This document shows positions 39,558 through 51,826 of a stretch of DNA of 64,000 nucleotides, in pieces. Both the position numbers and the translations under genes were made by a program. The notes under the pieces are model-generated. The model saw only the letters and a list, made by a program, of their open reading frames with translations, searched no databases and was not told the DNA's origin. Origin of the DNA: Solen grandis. Its lineage: Eukaryota > Mollusca > Bivalvia > Adapedonta > Solenidae. Each line of letters opens with the position of its first letter. Position 1 is the stretch's first letter. The stretch lies in assembly GCA_021229015.1 (NCBI GenBank), contig CM037782.1:43491224-43555223 (forward strand), written 5' to 3'.

Positions 39558-41640
39558 AATGGGCAGTTTTGTGTGTCATGGAAAATCCTGTATAAAATTA
39601 ATGATTTCCATTGGTTCCAAGTACTGGTCCAACCCAGAAACCACTAAGAGAGTTATGTATATTATATATGCATACAATATTATATGTAAGTTAAAACAAC
39701 TTGTTTCCCAAATTAAGATAGGGGCTGCGGATATATCATATCATGTTAGGAAAGTAAAGTTCTGGAAAATAAGGGTGTGTGGCTTATTAAGGTAACAGGA
39801 TATCTTAAAGATAGCAGGGAAATATTTTGTAAAGATAGATTTTTCCTCTTGTGTAGTTGTCAACAGTGTGCCAGCTGGGTGCATGCGTTCCATGAATGTG
39901 TTGCAATGAAGGCCAGTGACCTAGTTTTCATCCAATCAAAATGCACCTTCCTGGTACAGTCACTGAAGGGTGCTAGAATGCATGAGGAATGCAAACTGCT
40001 TCAAGTTATTTATCATTCCATATTATTTGGTGTAAGTGTGCGTATATATGTGTCTAATTGATGGATTGCCACAAGATTGAAGTCTTTCAAGATTAATGTG
40101 GTATAGTTGGATTTGTATGAAACTACGAAACTCTATTAGTGAACATGCATTCATTTGATGCATCTTCTGCATCATTTACAGCCATATCAAACTGTACAAA
40201 AATCTTAAGGATTATTAGTATGAATGTATTGCCTCCCAAACTGTCATTTATCATCATGATAGATTAATAGAAAGCCAGTACAGACTGAAAGCATTTCTTA
40301 CTTTGAATAAGTTTTTCAAGTTCATCTTCAGATCTCCGAACTTCAAGAGAATAGCAAACACTGTAGAAACCTGATCAATCTGCAAGTCACTGATTGTTTA
40401 CATGTTTGCCTCAAAGGTTATTTTCTTGACATGGCAAAGAGTTTATTTTGTTACTTTTTAATTAACCCATTTCCTCATGAATATTCATGTACAAATTTAT
40501 GATGCAGTGACTGGGAAAGAATTTTGTTCAATGTCTTATGTGGCATGGTTTTTGGATTTTTCACAAAAATCTTTGTGATGTTCATTGTTTATAGTGACTT
40601 CTTTGAAAAAATCAATATAATATTTTCTATTTAAATGTGATAAAGGCATAGGGTCAGTGTTTTTTTTTCACTTTGTGGGGAAAGGGGTCCAGGCCCATAG
40701 GAGGGGGGAAAATTGCACAAATGAGCTAACGGGAATTTTTCTAATATGTGTAATGAAGGCATTTTGTTGTACTTTACTCTTATTTAATGCAGTTTTATTG
40801 CATAAAACAGTGTTTTTTTTCACTTTTGGGGGAATGGGGTCCGGGCCCATTTGAGGGGGAAAAAAAGCGCGCGAACTAGCTAAAAGGGGAATTTTTTTTA
40901 CTCTATACATCATTAAGGCAGTATATTTTAAATTACTTTTTCATCTCTATTTAAATGATAAAACTGACTCTTAAGTTAACACCAACACAAGCACTAGTAT
41001 GCTTTAACTGTTTTAATAAAATTCAACATTTTCATTGTGATGCCCATCTGTTCAACACAGAATCATTAAAGATAGTTTGCATCATTAAAAACTGCTGTTA
41101 AAAAATAAACTACAATATAATACTGAAGTGGGTTGGAGTAATGCATTAATTCATTAAGACAGGCTTGTTTTTAGATCTATCTATAAACTTTTATACAATA
41201 AATTATGCACTTCATATATTATCATTTGTTGAATTGTGGCTTTGGGTGGCTTAAATTGATGTAGGAAAACAAAACTTGGAAAAAAAAAGATGTATAAAAG
41301 TGTATAGATATATCTTAAATAAGTCCTGTCTTCATTAATTAATGCATTACCCCACCCACTTCACTATTATATTGTAATATATTTTTTAAAGACAGTCTTT
41401 AAAATGTGTTTTCTTTCATAAATAACATGTTTGATAACATTATTGAAGCTTTTTAAAACATTTTAACAAGTTTTATCAGTGCATGCTTTTTTCCATTATT
41501 TCCTACGAACAAACCGGAAGTAAACAATAGATTCAACCATAACTGTAAAAATGCATGCTTTTCACATGCTAATCAAGAAAACACATAAAAACAAGTTACA
41601 TAATTATAAAAAATGACATTTCTCCAACACCTGGCCCATA
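39558..41640. other. No gene recognised; degenerate repeats
   Basis: It contains a SINE-like fragment near 39600-39660 and a G-rich direct repeat of about 160 bases (two copies starting near 40658 and 40813, sharing GGGGTCC-GGCCCAT and AACTAGCT/GAGCTAAC phrases). Fragments of the same G-rich repeat recur near 41810-41945 and 42060-42130. Short open frames have no family signature. Confidence 0.5.
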
Positions 41641-41680
41641 CCTTTACCAGTTAACTTTATTTTTTGCCATTTTTAGACAA

Positions 41681-41758
41681 TCTGCCCTGTTTACTAGGTA
41701 TTGTCTGCATATAACAATCTGTCGTATAATGCAGACGATACCTAGTAAACAGGGCAGA
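41681..41758. repeat. Near-perfect hairpin with 30-base arms
   Basis: The left arm TCTGCCCTGTTTACTAGGTA then TTGTCTGCAT is mirrored by ATGCAGACGATACCTAGTAA then ACAGGGCAGA, with one mismatch and a loop of under 20 bases. The arms are too long and too perfect for chance. No TIR-type flank or promoter was recognised. Confidence 0.75.
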
Positions 41759-42249
41759 CGAAATATATTCAGCTGATATTTTATTGTGCAACATTTGTTG
41801 ATTTAATGAGAGAAACTCATCATTTTGCACCCCAAAATGAACCCTAAGTGGGGGAATTTTCAGCATAATAGGGGGAAAAATATATACTTCTGGCAGGGGG
41901 GAATGCCGCCGAATTTCGCCGAATATTTTAGCCAAAAAAAACACTGTAAAAGAATAATAAAAACAATAATATAACATGTTTGCACAGTTTTATTAAGAAT
42001 ATAACCTTTAACTACAACAGTGAGTCCATGCGCAGAATATGGTATGTAAACTCTTAATTATAGAGGGGGAAATAAAAAAAAAAAATGGGGAAAAAAATGC
42101 ATATTCCAGGCAGGGGGGAATGTCGCCTATATTCTCCATATATTTTGACCCTTTCTTCCCAGTAACTGTGATGTGATGAGTATTCATTTACTTAACTTTG
42201 AATTTTAAAAGAAACAATGGATTTTTCTTTGTAGTGCAGTTAGCAGTGT

Positions 42250-42660
42250 GGCCATACCAAGTGGTATATGACATCATTTTAAGGTAACGCGTAAAGCATA
42301 TTTTGCATCAGTTCGAAAAAGAAAACTGCTGTAAGTTTTTTATTCCTTCACCAATTTAAATGGGATAAAGCGCATGCAAAGCGGAAAATTGCGCACTAAT
42401 TAAGAATCCTAATGATTCTTTTGTCAGATGTTTAGTTTTTCCAAACATTCCGGAAAACATTTTTTAGGAAAAACTGTATATCTGACAAAAGAATCGCTGG
42501 AACCTATGTGTAGGGCACAAATTTTCCACTTGGCATAAGCTATATACTATTAAAATTGATAAAGAAATTAAAAACTTACAGTAGTTTTTCCATCTTAATT
42601 GATGCAAAATATGCTTTTCGCATTAGCATAAAATGTCGTCATATACCACGTGGTATGGCC
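42250..42660. mobile_element. Long-TIR element with GGCCATACC ends
   Basis: Left end GGCCATACCAAGTGGTATAT, right end ATATACCACGTGGTATGGCC. The arms stay complementary for about 110 bases (AAAGCATATTTTGCATC, CTGTAAGTTTTT). A second inverted pair (GATTCTTTTGTCAGAT and ATCTGACAAAAGAATC) sits in the centre, so the whole element is one long foldback. Half of a related element lies near 16.2-16.4 kb. Confidence 0.78.
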
Positions 42661-43564
42661 CTACTGAGTTAGTGTAGAACTGAGGTACAATATTATATGA
42701 GCAAACAGAGGAGCTTTTTGATAGTTCTGGATCTTCTCCGTTTGCCATTGCATCAAAATGTGTCCATTATTAATGAATATAGCATATCATAGTTTTCTAG
42801 TGCATCCTTTCTATGGGTCTATTTTACCATGTCAAAATGCGTCTTGATGTATTCAAGTTCAATTATAGTTCATAATCATCATCATCAAGGCAAAAAATGA
42901 GGCTAATTTACAATAGTTGACGTAGAGTAAAAAATGTCAAACTTCCTGAACCTGCCAGGATTGTTGATTGCCAAGCGAGGGGGGTGTTAGTGTTGTAACA
43001 ACACTTGGCGAAATGATGGTTCTTATCCTCGACACACTTAGCACCAGCTTGTCGTGCAGCAGGGAAAAACTAGAGTGGAAGGTCACTCTCTTTAATACTC
43101 GTGAGGACATGATTAGATTTGTGTTATTCAAATCTTGCAAAAGTCATAAATATAGTTGATAATTATGTGTTTTTAGCTCACCTGAGCACAAAGTGCTCAA
43201 AGTGAGCTTTTGTGATCATCCTGCGTCTGTCGTGGGTTGTGCGTCATCAACAATATGCTTTAAATGACATCTCCTCTGAAAACACTGGACAGAATTTCAT
43301 TAAATTTGGCAGGGATGATCATTGGGTGAACCTTCACAAAAGCTGCTAAAATAAACTTAATCCATGTAGAAATGGTTGCCATGGCACAAATGAAAAAATA
43401 ATGAAAACTTTTAAAATCATCTCCTTCAGAATTACTGGCCAGATTTCAAAATGTTTTGGTACAGATGTTCCTTGGGTAACCCTCTACCAAGATTGCTAAA
43501 GTTATTCCAATCCTTCAAAAAACATAGCCGCCAGGGGCGGGGGCTAATTTGCCTTATATGTATA

Positions 43565-43919
43565 CAGGGGTTTCCTTAAGGATTTGACTTTCACTTGCCC
43601 AGGGGGCAAGTTACTTTGAACATCTACTTACCCCCAGTGAAAACAGCTTGTCCGATCTTTAAGTTAATTACTGTTTGTTAATGTTTAAAACTAAATATGT
43701 GTAGTATTAAGATGGATTTTAGTTTACATGTATCAAACACAATTTGCAAGCAACTCACTCCCTATATAATGTAGAAAATAAAAGAAAATATAAAAAAAAC
43801 GAAAGATTTCATTTATGAAAATAAACTTGCCCGACGGGCTATCTCCTTGGAAAAATCACTTGCCCATGGTGATTTTAACCCGGCATGGGCAAGTGGGCGT
43901 CCACTTAAGAAAACCCCTG
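43565..43919. mobile_element. hAT-like MITE nested in family A copy 3
   Basis: Ends CAGGGGTTTCCTTAAG and CACTTAAGAAAACCCCTG, with perfect TGTATA repeats on both flanks (43559-43564 and 43920-43925) as a six-base target duplication. Internal blocks CTTGCCCAGGGGGCAAG and CTTGCCCATGG are also mirrored. CAGGGG ends suggest hAT; the six-base duplication fits only some hAT groups. Confidence 0.75.
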
Positions 43920-44206
43920 TGTATATAGTGAAAACTTTAAATGACATCTCCTCTGAAACCGCTGGACAGAATTTGATTAAACTTGGTAGGGATGATCCTT
44001 GGGTGAGCCTATACAAATGGTACTGAAATAAACTTGATCCATGTACAACTCTTGTTGCCATGGCAACGGAAAGAAAAAAAATTGATAACTTACACAATGG
44101 TCAGGTTTTATACTGGTACCAGAGTTTATTTTCTTGATAGTTTAAAAGCATGGCAGGATAATTATCTTCTTTTAAACTACAGGCCAGATTTCAAAATGTT
44201 TTAGTA

Positions 44207-45569
44207 CAGTACAATGCCGCTATATCGCGGTCTGATGATTAATTTCTATTGGCCTAGGTTTGAAATCTATATTTTTTTGATATCGTAAATTCTTTAAAAA
44301 AAAAAGTAAAAATTCATAAGAATTATTTAGTTATTTTGAATAATTCCATAATCATCGATTCTGTAAATTGCCATTCCACTACAATTTATCACTAAATTAA
44401 GCTGAGGTGTACTTATTATGATGTATTGATTTGAGGAGCCTTGTTAATGTTTAAATGAAACAAATTACCAGGTAACACGGATCTAATTATTAGTCCCCTA
44501 CCGGCTTCGTTGAAGGGGACTATAGGTTTGCACTCCGTCCGTCCATCGGTCCGTCAGTCCGTCAGTCACACACATGTTTTCCACACTTTTTTTCTTAACG
44601 CTTGCAGATATTCATCTAATTTTTGGTGTGTGAGTCTACCACCATGACTTACAGATCAAGTTTGAGTTTCGTTCTGGTCCATTGATTTTTGACAGAATTA
44701 CGACCCTTGGAATTAGAAAATTTCGTTAAAATAGCAGTTTTCCGGATTTTTTTTCTAAATGCTTGCAGATATTCATCTAATTTTTGGTGTGTTAGTCTAT
44801 CACCATGAGTTACAGATCAGGTTTGAGTTTAGTTCCGGTCCATTGATTTTTGACGGAATTACGGCCCTTGGAATTAGAATTTTTTTTTAAATAGCAGTTT
44901 CTGTGCACTCAGGTCTTCCTCCACCTGTAATCAGCTGAATGTTGTTATATGACTGAAATAAACAGGTTGTGTTTGTGTGTGTGTTTGGGGGTGTTAGTTT
45001 TCCATTTGCCGGTAGGGGACTTAGTATTGCCTAAGCAATACTTTCATAATACTTGTTATTTATTGTTTACTTCCAGTGAAAAAGATTGGCTATTTTCCAC
45101 GACCTTTTAATCCATGGTAAAATTATGCACGCTAGCATAATAAACAAAAAATACCATTATTAAGGTTTATGCAGTGGATTTTAGACAATGTTTGTGTATT
45201 TTATCGAGTATCTGCTTGGCATTGAATGTCCATACCAATTAAATGCTGATTGCTATGGTTGGATAATTATACCGACAAACCTGCATTGTTGCCTATCATT
45301 AACACTCGATTGCATAATCATCAACTGCCCCCAAACACAATAGCTTACCACCTGGGGTATTTAATTGTCATCACATCCGCGTGTCAGTGCACTAGCATGT
45401 TATATACTGACTGCGAAACTCTTTTAAATACATACAGATAATGAAGGAGACAGATTAGTTTCGCGGTAAGCCTATGCAAATGACGCGATTTATTTTTGAG
45501 GTCCATAGATCAATCGCGATATATTGGTCAACGCGAAATAGCAGTCCGCGATAAAGCGGCGTTGTACTG
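44207..45569. mobile_element. pogo-like element nested in family A copy 3
   Basis: Left end CAGTACAATGCCGCTATATC then GCGGTC; right end CAGTCCGCGATAAAGCGGCG then TTGTACTG. TA lies on both flanks (44205-44206 and 45570-45571), and the uninterrupted family A unit reads GGTACAGATGTTCC at that spot. CAGT ends with TA duplication fit the pogo/Tigger group. No transposase frame. Family B copy 2 is inserted within it. Confidence 0.8.
44491..45055 (+). mobile_element. Hairpin-ended element, family B copy 2
   Basis: 5' hairpin TAGTCCCCTACCGG with AAGGGGACTA; a GTCCGTCCATCGGTCCGTCA run; two units of about 170 bases starting CTTGCAGATATTCATCTAAT; 3' hairpin AGTATTGCCTAAGCAATACT then TTCATAATACTTG and TT. 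This copy keeps intact the T-run that is broken by family A in copy 1. Confidence 0.82.
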
Positions 45570-46879
45570 TACAGGTGTTCCTTGGGTAACCTTCTGCCAA
45601 GTTTGTTAAAATTATTCTGACCCATAAATAAACATGGCCGCCAGGTATGGGGTTAAATGTATATAGTGAAAACTTTAAAAGACTTTAAACTACTGGCTAG
45701 ATTTTAAAATGTTTTGGCACAGATGTTGTATGGGTAACCCTCTACCAAGATTGCTCCTTTAGAACAGTGGTTCTCAGGTAAGCGATATAGGGCCATCATG
45801 GCCCTCTTGTTTTTATGATTGATCATACAAAAACTTCTAAAATAATACAAACAGGAAGTCCATTTGCATTGATGAGATCCTTAATTGAGATAAATCAGGC
45901 TGAGTGCCAAGAACTCGCAGGGTTTTCATTGAAGCTATCTAAGACGAAATGACCCCAAAAAATTCATACCAATGCACTATCATTGACCCAATTTTAAAAA
46001 CTTGCTTGAAACTTTCATTTTTGTTTTCAGAAAATTTAATATTAAAAAATTAGCATGCTTAGTATAACAGACTATTGTAATTGCCTATGTATAGTGCAAA
46101 CTCCAATTTTCTCTTGCTTATCTGCAGATTAATAGGCCTCCTTTACAAGAAAACAGCAAATAGTAATAAGTATTTATACTAAGCATGTCCCCCAAAAATT
46201 TCAAATGACCCCCAAATTCTAACCAATAGGGGGACACATGACCTCAAAATAGAAGTCAATATTAAACCCCAAACTCATTCTTCTTATGTAAAACTATGTA
46301 GATATAGTTGAGTTTTACTTGGAGGGGTTGCTATCATCATGCGGTGTCGGCACTGAGGTTTCAAGTCGATAGACTTCCAGCTGTTTGTAGAGGCTCCACA
46401 TTTTGGTTTGCCCTGGCTTTTAACATATTTGCCAGATTTATACCATATAAGACAGTTGCAAAGCCAGATCATGCAAAGAAGAAATATCAGTCTGACCAGG
46501 TTTCATTGTTCAAGGACTGAGTACTGGATAATTTTTTGTGTCACCTGCTGTAAAATACGACTATAAAATATCCACTTGTTATTGTCTGCCCATTGTTTTA
46601 ATTACATTTATATAATTTATAACACAGGGAATAAGTCAATAATAAGTCGAATAGAAACAGAAATTAAATGTATGATACAAAGACAAAAAAATCAGAATAT
46701 GTTAAATGTCTGAATAAATTACTTTTGACTCTTGGATAAAAAAACAACATTGTTTGGATAGTGCATGTTAGTTTTGTTTTGTTATTGTTTGTGTAGTATG
46801 TAGCTTTTAATTGTATATATGCTCAATACATGATTGTTAAGTACAGTACTGGAATGATGGATTTTCATTTATTTTATAG

Positions 46880-46972
46880 AAAATGAACAACAAAAACATT
46901 ATCAAAAGCCCCATGAAGCTTTCCAGATAAACCCTGTTTCCAAAGTTCGTGGTGGAATTTCAAGAAAGTTAG
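46880..46972 (+). CDS. Isolated coding exon of an unidentified gene
   Basis: Acceptor TTATTTTATAG, donor TTAG|GTAGCA. One frame is open: NEQQKHYQKPHEAFQINPVS then KVRGGISRKLG, entered with two bases of a split codon and left with one base. Amino-acid content is unlike the chance frames around it. I do not recognise the family; EQxxxYxxPHxAF vaguely recalls a segment of the chromatin protein NFRKB, but this is not enough for a name. No neighbouring exon in matching phase was found. Confidence 0.5.
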
Positions 46973-47142
46973 GTAGCAGTCAATGTATATTGACAATCAT
47001 CTTGTCTATTTACTTTTAGATTTTAAAAGTAACATTTAGAGGCAAAAGAGGAGCACTTTCTCCCATTTTAAGTTAAATAGTTTAAAATATTTTGTCATTA
47101 ATGCTTAAGAATCTTGAAGTTGTCTTTCAGCTGGAGAAACTT

Positions 47143-49558
47143 AACCCTTTACTACATATAGACTCATTTTGATACATTAGCAACAGAACAGACCCAGATC
47201 AGACAGTTCCTATAGTAGCTCTCTAATCAGGGTCTCCTATGTTTACTCATACAGTATTGTAGCTCAGTTTCTTCACAGTCTGTGTGTTAAAGAAAAATTC
47301 ATGATTTCATATATTATTTTTATGCTCACCGAAGGTGACGCATATAGTCGCCGCTTCGTCCGTCCGTCCATCCGTCCATCCGTCCGTCCGTCCATCCGTC
47401 CGTCCGTCCGTTCGTCCGTCACACTTTCCTTGTCCGGACTATTTCTCAGGAACTAACGGCTTGAATTCAAGGAAACGCATATCGTCAGCATGACCCGATT
47501 CCTAAATTTTTCAAAGAGTTATGGCCCATTGACTTTTCGGCCTATAGTACATATTGCATGATTCTTGTCCGGGCTATTTCTCAGGAACTAATAGCTTGAA
47601 TTCAACGAAACTGTATGGGAAGCTTTATTACCAAGAGGAGATGCGCATATCGTCAGCATGACCCGATTCCTAAATTTTTCAAAGAGTTAAGGCCCCTTGA
47701 CTTTTTGGCCTATAGTTCATATTGCATGATTCTTGTCCGGGCTATTTCTCAGGAACTAATGGCTTGAATTCAACGAAACTTTATGGGAAGCTTTATCACC
47801 AAGAGTAGATACGCATATCGTCGGCGTGACCTGGTTCCTCAATTTTTCAAAGAGTTATGGCCCATTGACTTTTCGGCCTATAGTACATATTGCATGATTC
47901 TTGTCCGGGCTATTTCTCAGGAACTAATGGCTTGAATTCAACGAAACTTTATGGGAAGCTTTATTACCAAGAGGAGATGCGCATATTGTCAGCATGACCC
48001 AATTCCTAAATTTTTCAAAGAGTTAAGGCCCCTTGACTTTTTGGCCTATAGTACATATTGCATGATTCTTGTCCGGGCTATTTCTCAGGAACTAATGGCT
48101 TGAATTCAACGAAACTTTATGGGAAGCTTTATCACCAAGAGTAGATAAGCATATCGTCGGCGTGACCTGGTTCCTCAATTTTTCACAGAGTTATGGCCCA
48201 TTGACTTTTCGGCCTATAGTACATATTGCATGATTCTTGTCCGGGCTATTTCTCAGGAACTAATGGCTTGAATTCAACGAAACTTTATGGGAAGCTTTAT
48301 TACCAAGAGGAGATGCGCATATCGTCAGCATAACCAGATTCCTAAATTTTTCAAAGAGTTAAGGCCCCTTGACTTTTTGGCCTATAGTACATATTGCATG
48401 ATTCTTGTCCGGGCTATTTCTCAGGAACTAATGGCTTGAATTCAACAAAACTTTATGGGAAGCTTTATCACCAAGAGTAGATACGCATATCGTCGGCGTG
48501 ACCTGGTTCCTCAATTTTTCACAGAGTTATGGCCCCTTGACTTTTTGGCCTATAGTTCATGTTGCATGATTCTTGTCTGGGCTATTTCTCAGGAACTAAT
48601 GGCTTGAATTCAATGAAACTTTATGGGAAGCTTTATTACCAAGAGTAGATACGCATATCGTCGGCTGACCTGGTTCCTCAATTTTTCAGAGTTATGGCCC
48701 CTTGACTTTTTGGCCTATAGTACATATTGCATGATTCTTGTCTGGGCTATTTCTCAGGAACTAATGGCTTGAATTCAACAAAACTTTATGGGAAGCTTTA
48801 TCACCAAGAGTAGATACGCATATCGTCGGCGTGACCTGGTTCCTCAATTTTTCAGAGTTATGGCCCCTTGACTTTTTGGCCTATAGTTCATGTTGCATGA
48901 TTCTTGTCCGGGCTATTTCTCAGGAACTAATGGCTTGAATTCAATGAAACTTTATTGGAAGCTTTATTACCAAGAGTAGATACGCATATCGTCGACGTGA
49001 CCTGGTTCCTCAATTTTTAAGAGAGTTATGGCCCCTACTACCATGTTGTTGACTAATATTCATGTCATTTGCCTAATTTAACAGGAGATATCATTTAAAC
49101 AAAACCCCACAAAATTCAATATGCTAGTAATGTCAATCATAATCATGTCAGCTAATTGTTGTTTAGGCCATTATACACTATTTCAAATATCCAGTCATAT
49201 GTCAAGAGTGTTGGTTAACCTCTTTGATATGAGCACACATTGAAATGTATGACTTAATTTTTAGTAGTATAAAAACTTTAAAAAAATCAATGAAAGATCT
49301 GATGAGTAACACGTATTATCATATTAAATAGTAAACTGTTACTAAGTCTCCAAATTAGAGTTGGTAAAACATCTCATCTGATGAGGAGAATAGATATGAT
49401 TTAGGAATGGGGATTTCAACATATCCTCCCACCCATTGACCAAGGCCTTATTTGTAACATTGACGTTCTTCGGGGAGCATCTGTCAGTTCTACTGACTTT
49501 CTTGTTAGTTCTGTGAAATCATAAATTTATACATGAATATTCTTGAGGTAAAGGGTGA
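47143..49558 (+). mobile_element. MITE family 3 copy split by family C copy 1
   Basis: Left part 47143-47320 (TTAACCCTTTACTACATATA, CAGACCCAGATCAGACAG, GTTAAAGAAAAATTCATG) and right part 49505-49558 (AATCATAAATTTATACATGA, TCTTGAGGTAAAGGG). Together they match the order seen near 10.39-10.60 kb, which shows that family C inserted into an existing MITE. Confidence 0.65.
47322..49504 (+). mobile_element. Hairpin-ended tandem-core element, family C copy 1
   Basis: 5' hairpin ATGCTCACCGAAGGTGACGC then AT after TTTT; a CCGTCCGTCC run; then ten units of about 167 bases, each with GGGCTATTTCTCAGGAACTA, AACTTTATGGGAAGCTTTAT and TTGACTTTTTGGCCTATAGT. A unique tail of about 470 bases follows, and a 3' hairpin GTCAGTTCTACTGAC then TTTCTTG and TT. 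Units alternate in two subtypes (GAGGAGATGCGCATATCGTC and GAGTAGATACGCATATCGTC). Confidence 0.88.
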
Positions 49559-50808
49559 AATTGCTCTTTGTATTACGTCTTGGTAGATGTCCTTGAAGGC
49601 AAGAAATGCAGACATGTATACATAATTATCATTTTCGAGGACATCTCACTCAGTTGTCTCCACCAGTCCAGATTCCATTTCCTACCTAGATGTTCTTCAG
49701 CATGCTTTGAGTGCTTTGTAATCATGCCAGCTGATAGTCTTAACTCTTTTCCTCGTGAATATTCATTCCTGACATTGGTGAATATTAATTTTCAGAACCT
49801 AAAATGACACTTGTAATAAAACAAAAGGTTTTTCTTTGCTATAAAGACAGTGAGTATGCAAACACCTAGGAGAGCCCCTGACCAGGCAGCTGTTTGCTAA
49901 TGCTAAATGCACTAAAAGAAGTCTGTATTATGTAAAGGTTTAATGTTGGTACAGACCAGGAAAGGAAAATTGAAGAATTTTGGGGGGAAATGCTTTATAT
50001 CACATAACCCCCCCCACACACACACACCCACACACACACACAAAAGTAAAGAGAAAAAAATGCATTTAGCCAGTAAGCTAAATCAATCATCTACTTTAAA
50101 ATGAAAACAACAAAACAACTTTCTAATTTTCACTTTCTCACATTTTCTGGTTTTGCATGAATACCTTCCTTTTCCCTACCGATTTATGTAATAATTAGGT
50201 TAGTATTTTTGTGATATAACGTGTCAATGTTTCCAGGAAACTGACGTTGAACAGTCTTCCATTGCCATGGAAGGATAGTCCAAAAGAAAAGTAATTTCCT
50301 GTGTATTATTTTAAGAGATATTTGCATGGAAATTACAATCAAGATATGATAACCAGCTGTCACAATATTTTTTTTTTTCTTTATCCTGCGATAGTCCATC
50401 CAAAGCTTGGATTCTTCGTAATATTGTGTAACTGAGATGTTCTTTTATTTGACCAGGTTTCTAATGGCCCACTACATCATTTCTGTGTCCGGTATTGTAT
50501 TTCCCTTGCTTAGCCTTGTAATAGAGTTGTTAATATCTAAACCTGTTGTGTAATATTCGGTGGGATGCATGCATGTATTGAGGTCAAGGTTAATTTGTTG
50601 ATACTGGGCTCTCTGTAAACAAGAATTTAGCTCTTGCGTTAAACTGTAAAGCACTGTTTATCTAAAGCTAATGTCAATATCATGGATGTGTTCAATGCAA
50701 ATAACTTACGTTTTTATATAATTTCTCATGGGATGATCATTAATTTCGATCAGGTTTCAATTTCGGGCTATTAAGTGATACTTACAAATGCTACTGTATC
50801 AGTTTCTT
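49559..50808. other. No gene recognised
   Basis: It contains MITE family 3 fragments near 49740-49940 and a C-run/CA microsatellite at about 50007-50042. No exon on either strand was convincing. Confidence 0.5.
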
Positions 50809-51260
50809 AGCTCGACTTTCGAAGAATAGGATGAGCTATTAATGGAGTCAAATTGGGGTCAGCTTCGGTGTTGGTGTCCCAATAAATGTTAAGGTTTTGT
50901 TTAACATTGCCATTATCTCCACTATTACGCAATGGATGTCCCTTAAACTTTACACATGTATTTATCCAGTAGGAACAGGAACAGTAACTCTTCCAAATAT
51001 TTATTTTGTATTTATATTTTGTATTTATGGCTTTTTTTGGACTTAGAAAAAATGTTAAACTTTTTTTTAACATTGTCATTATCTCCAGTATTACTTAATG
51101 GATGTCCCTCAAACTTCACACATGTGTTTAACAAACATATCTTGTTTCCTTTAAATCAAGGGCTGTTTTTACTGTCTTAGATGTCTTAGCCTCTTAAAAT
51201 TTCTTTAAATCTAAAATGCATGCAGTTTTCCATAAAATTGCTATTTATCTCAGGGTTTTT

Positions 51261-51387
51261 GTATCACCTGCTGTAAGCAGAGGTATAGGATCACTTTTCC
51301 ATCACTGCTTGTCCACACTTTTTCTGTCACGCTTTAGCAGGTGACATGCTTCAACAGGTGACACATGTGTTTGAGAGAACACTCTTG
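51261..51387 (+). mobile_element. Short hairpin-ended element, family D copy 2
   Basis: Starts GTATCACCTGCTGTAAGCAG after TTTTT and ends GTGTTTGAGAGAACAC then TCTTG and TT. Same design and length as copy 1 at 19760-19898; the hairpin partner AGCAGGTGACATGCTTCA is duplicated inside. Confidence 0.7.
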
Positions 51388-51826
51388 TTCTTTCTTTAAA
51401 CTTGAAAAGAAAGTGCCTTAATATACCCCCAATCCCAATCCCTGTCAGCAATATATGGTATTAAGCCCCCTTATCCATCTTCCGACAAAGGCCTGGACAG
51501 GATTACCCTTGAGAAGTGAAATCTTATTTCTATGTATATACTCTATCGTGACTAAATCTATCTTGATGGTGTTGCTGACAAGTCTTCTAATAAAATCCTC
51601 CTGAATTTCAGCTCATTTAATTACTGAACCACTTAAGGTATTGTTATGAAACTTGGAATACTTGTATATGACCACCACCCCCAACCTGTAGGCAAGAGGG
51701 GACAACTTGTCATGTTTTTAGACCAAATTATGCCCCTTTTTACGACTTAAAATCTTGGTTCAAGTTTTTTTTTAAAAATTTTTTTCACTGAACCTATTGA
51801 TGTTTTTCTTTTTATTATGCTCACCT

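Larger units (their letters stand above)
43175..45809 (+). mobile_element. Hairpin-ended tandem-core element, family A copy 3, with two insertions
   Basis: 5' hairpin AGCTCACCTGAGCAC with GTGCTCAAAGTGAGCTTT after a T-run. The core differs from copies 1-2 (units with CATCTCCTCTGAAA, CCTTGGGTAACCCTCTACCA and AACATGGCCGCCAGG). 3' hairpin GGGCCATCATGGCCC then TCTTG and T's. It is interrupted by elements at 43565-43919 and 44207-45569; removing them restores unit continuity. Confidence 0.82.

Noticed and set aside
43175..43210. AGCTCACC...GTGAGCT hairpins as transcription terminators or riboswitches
   Set aside because: They sit at the ends of dispersed repeats in an animal genome and recur with the element, so they are element termini.
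43813..44097. 94-codon minus-strand frame
   Set aside because: It spans the right end of the nested hAT-like MITE and family A core, so it is composite.
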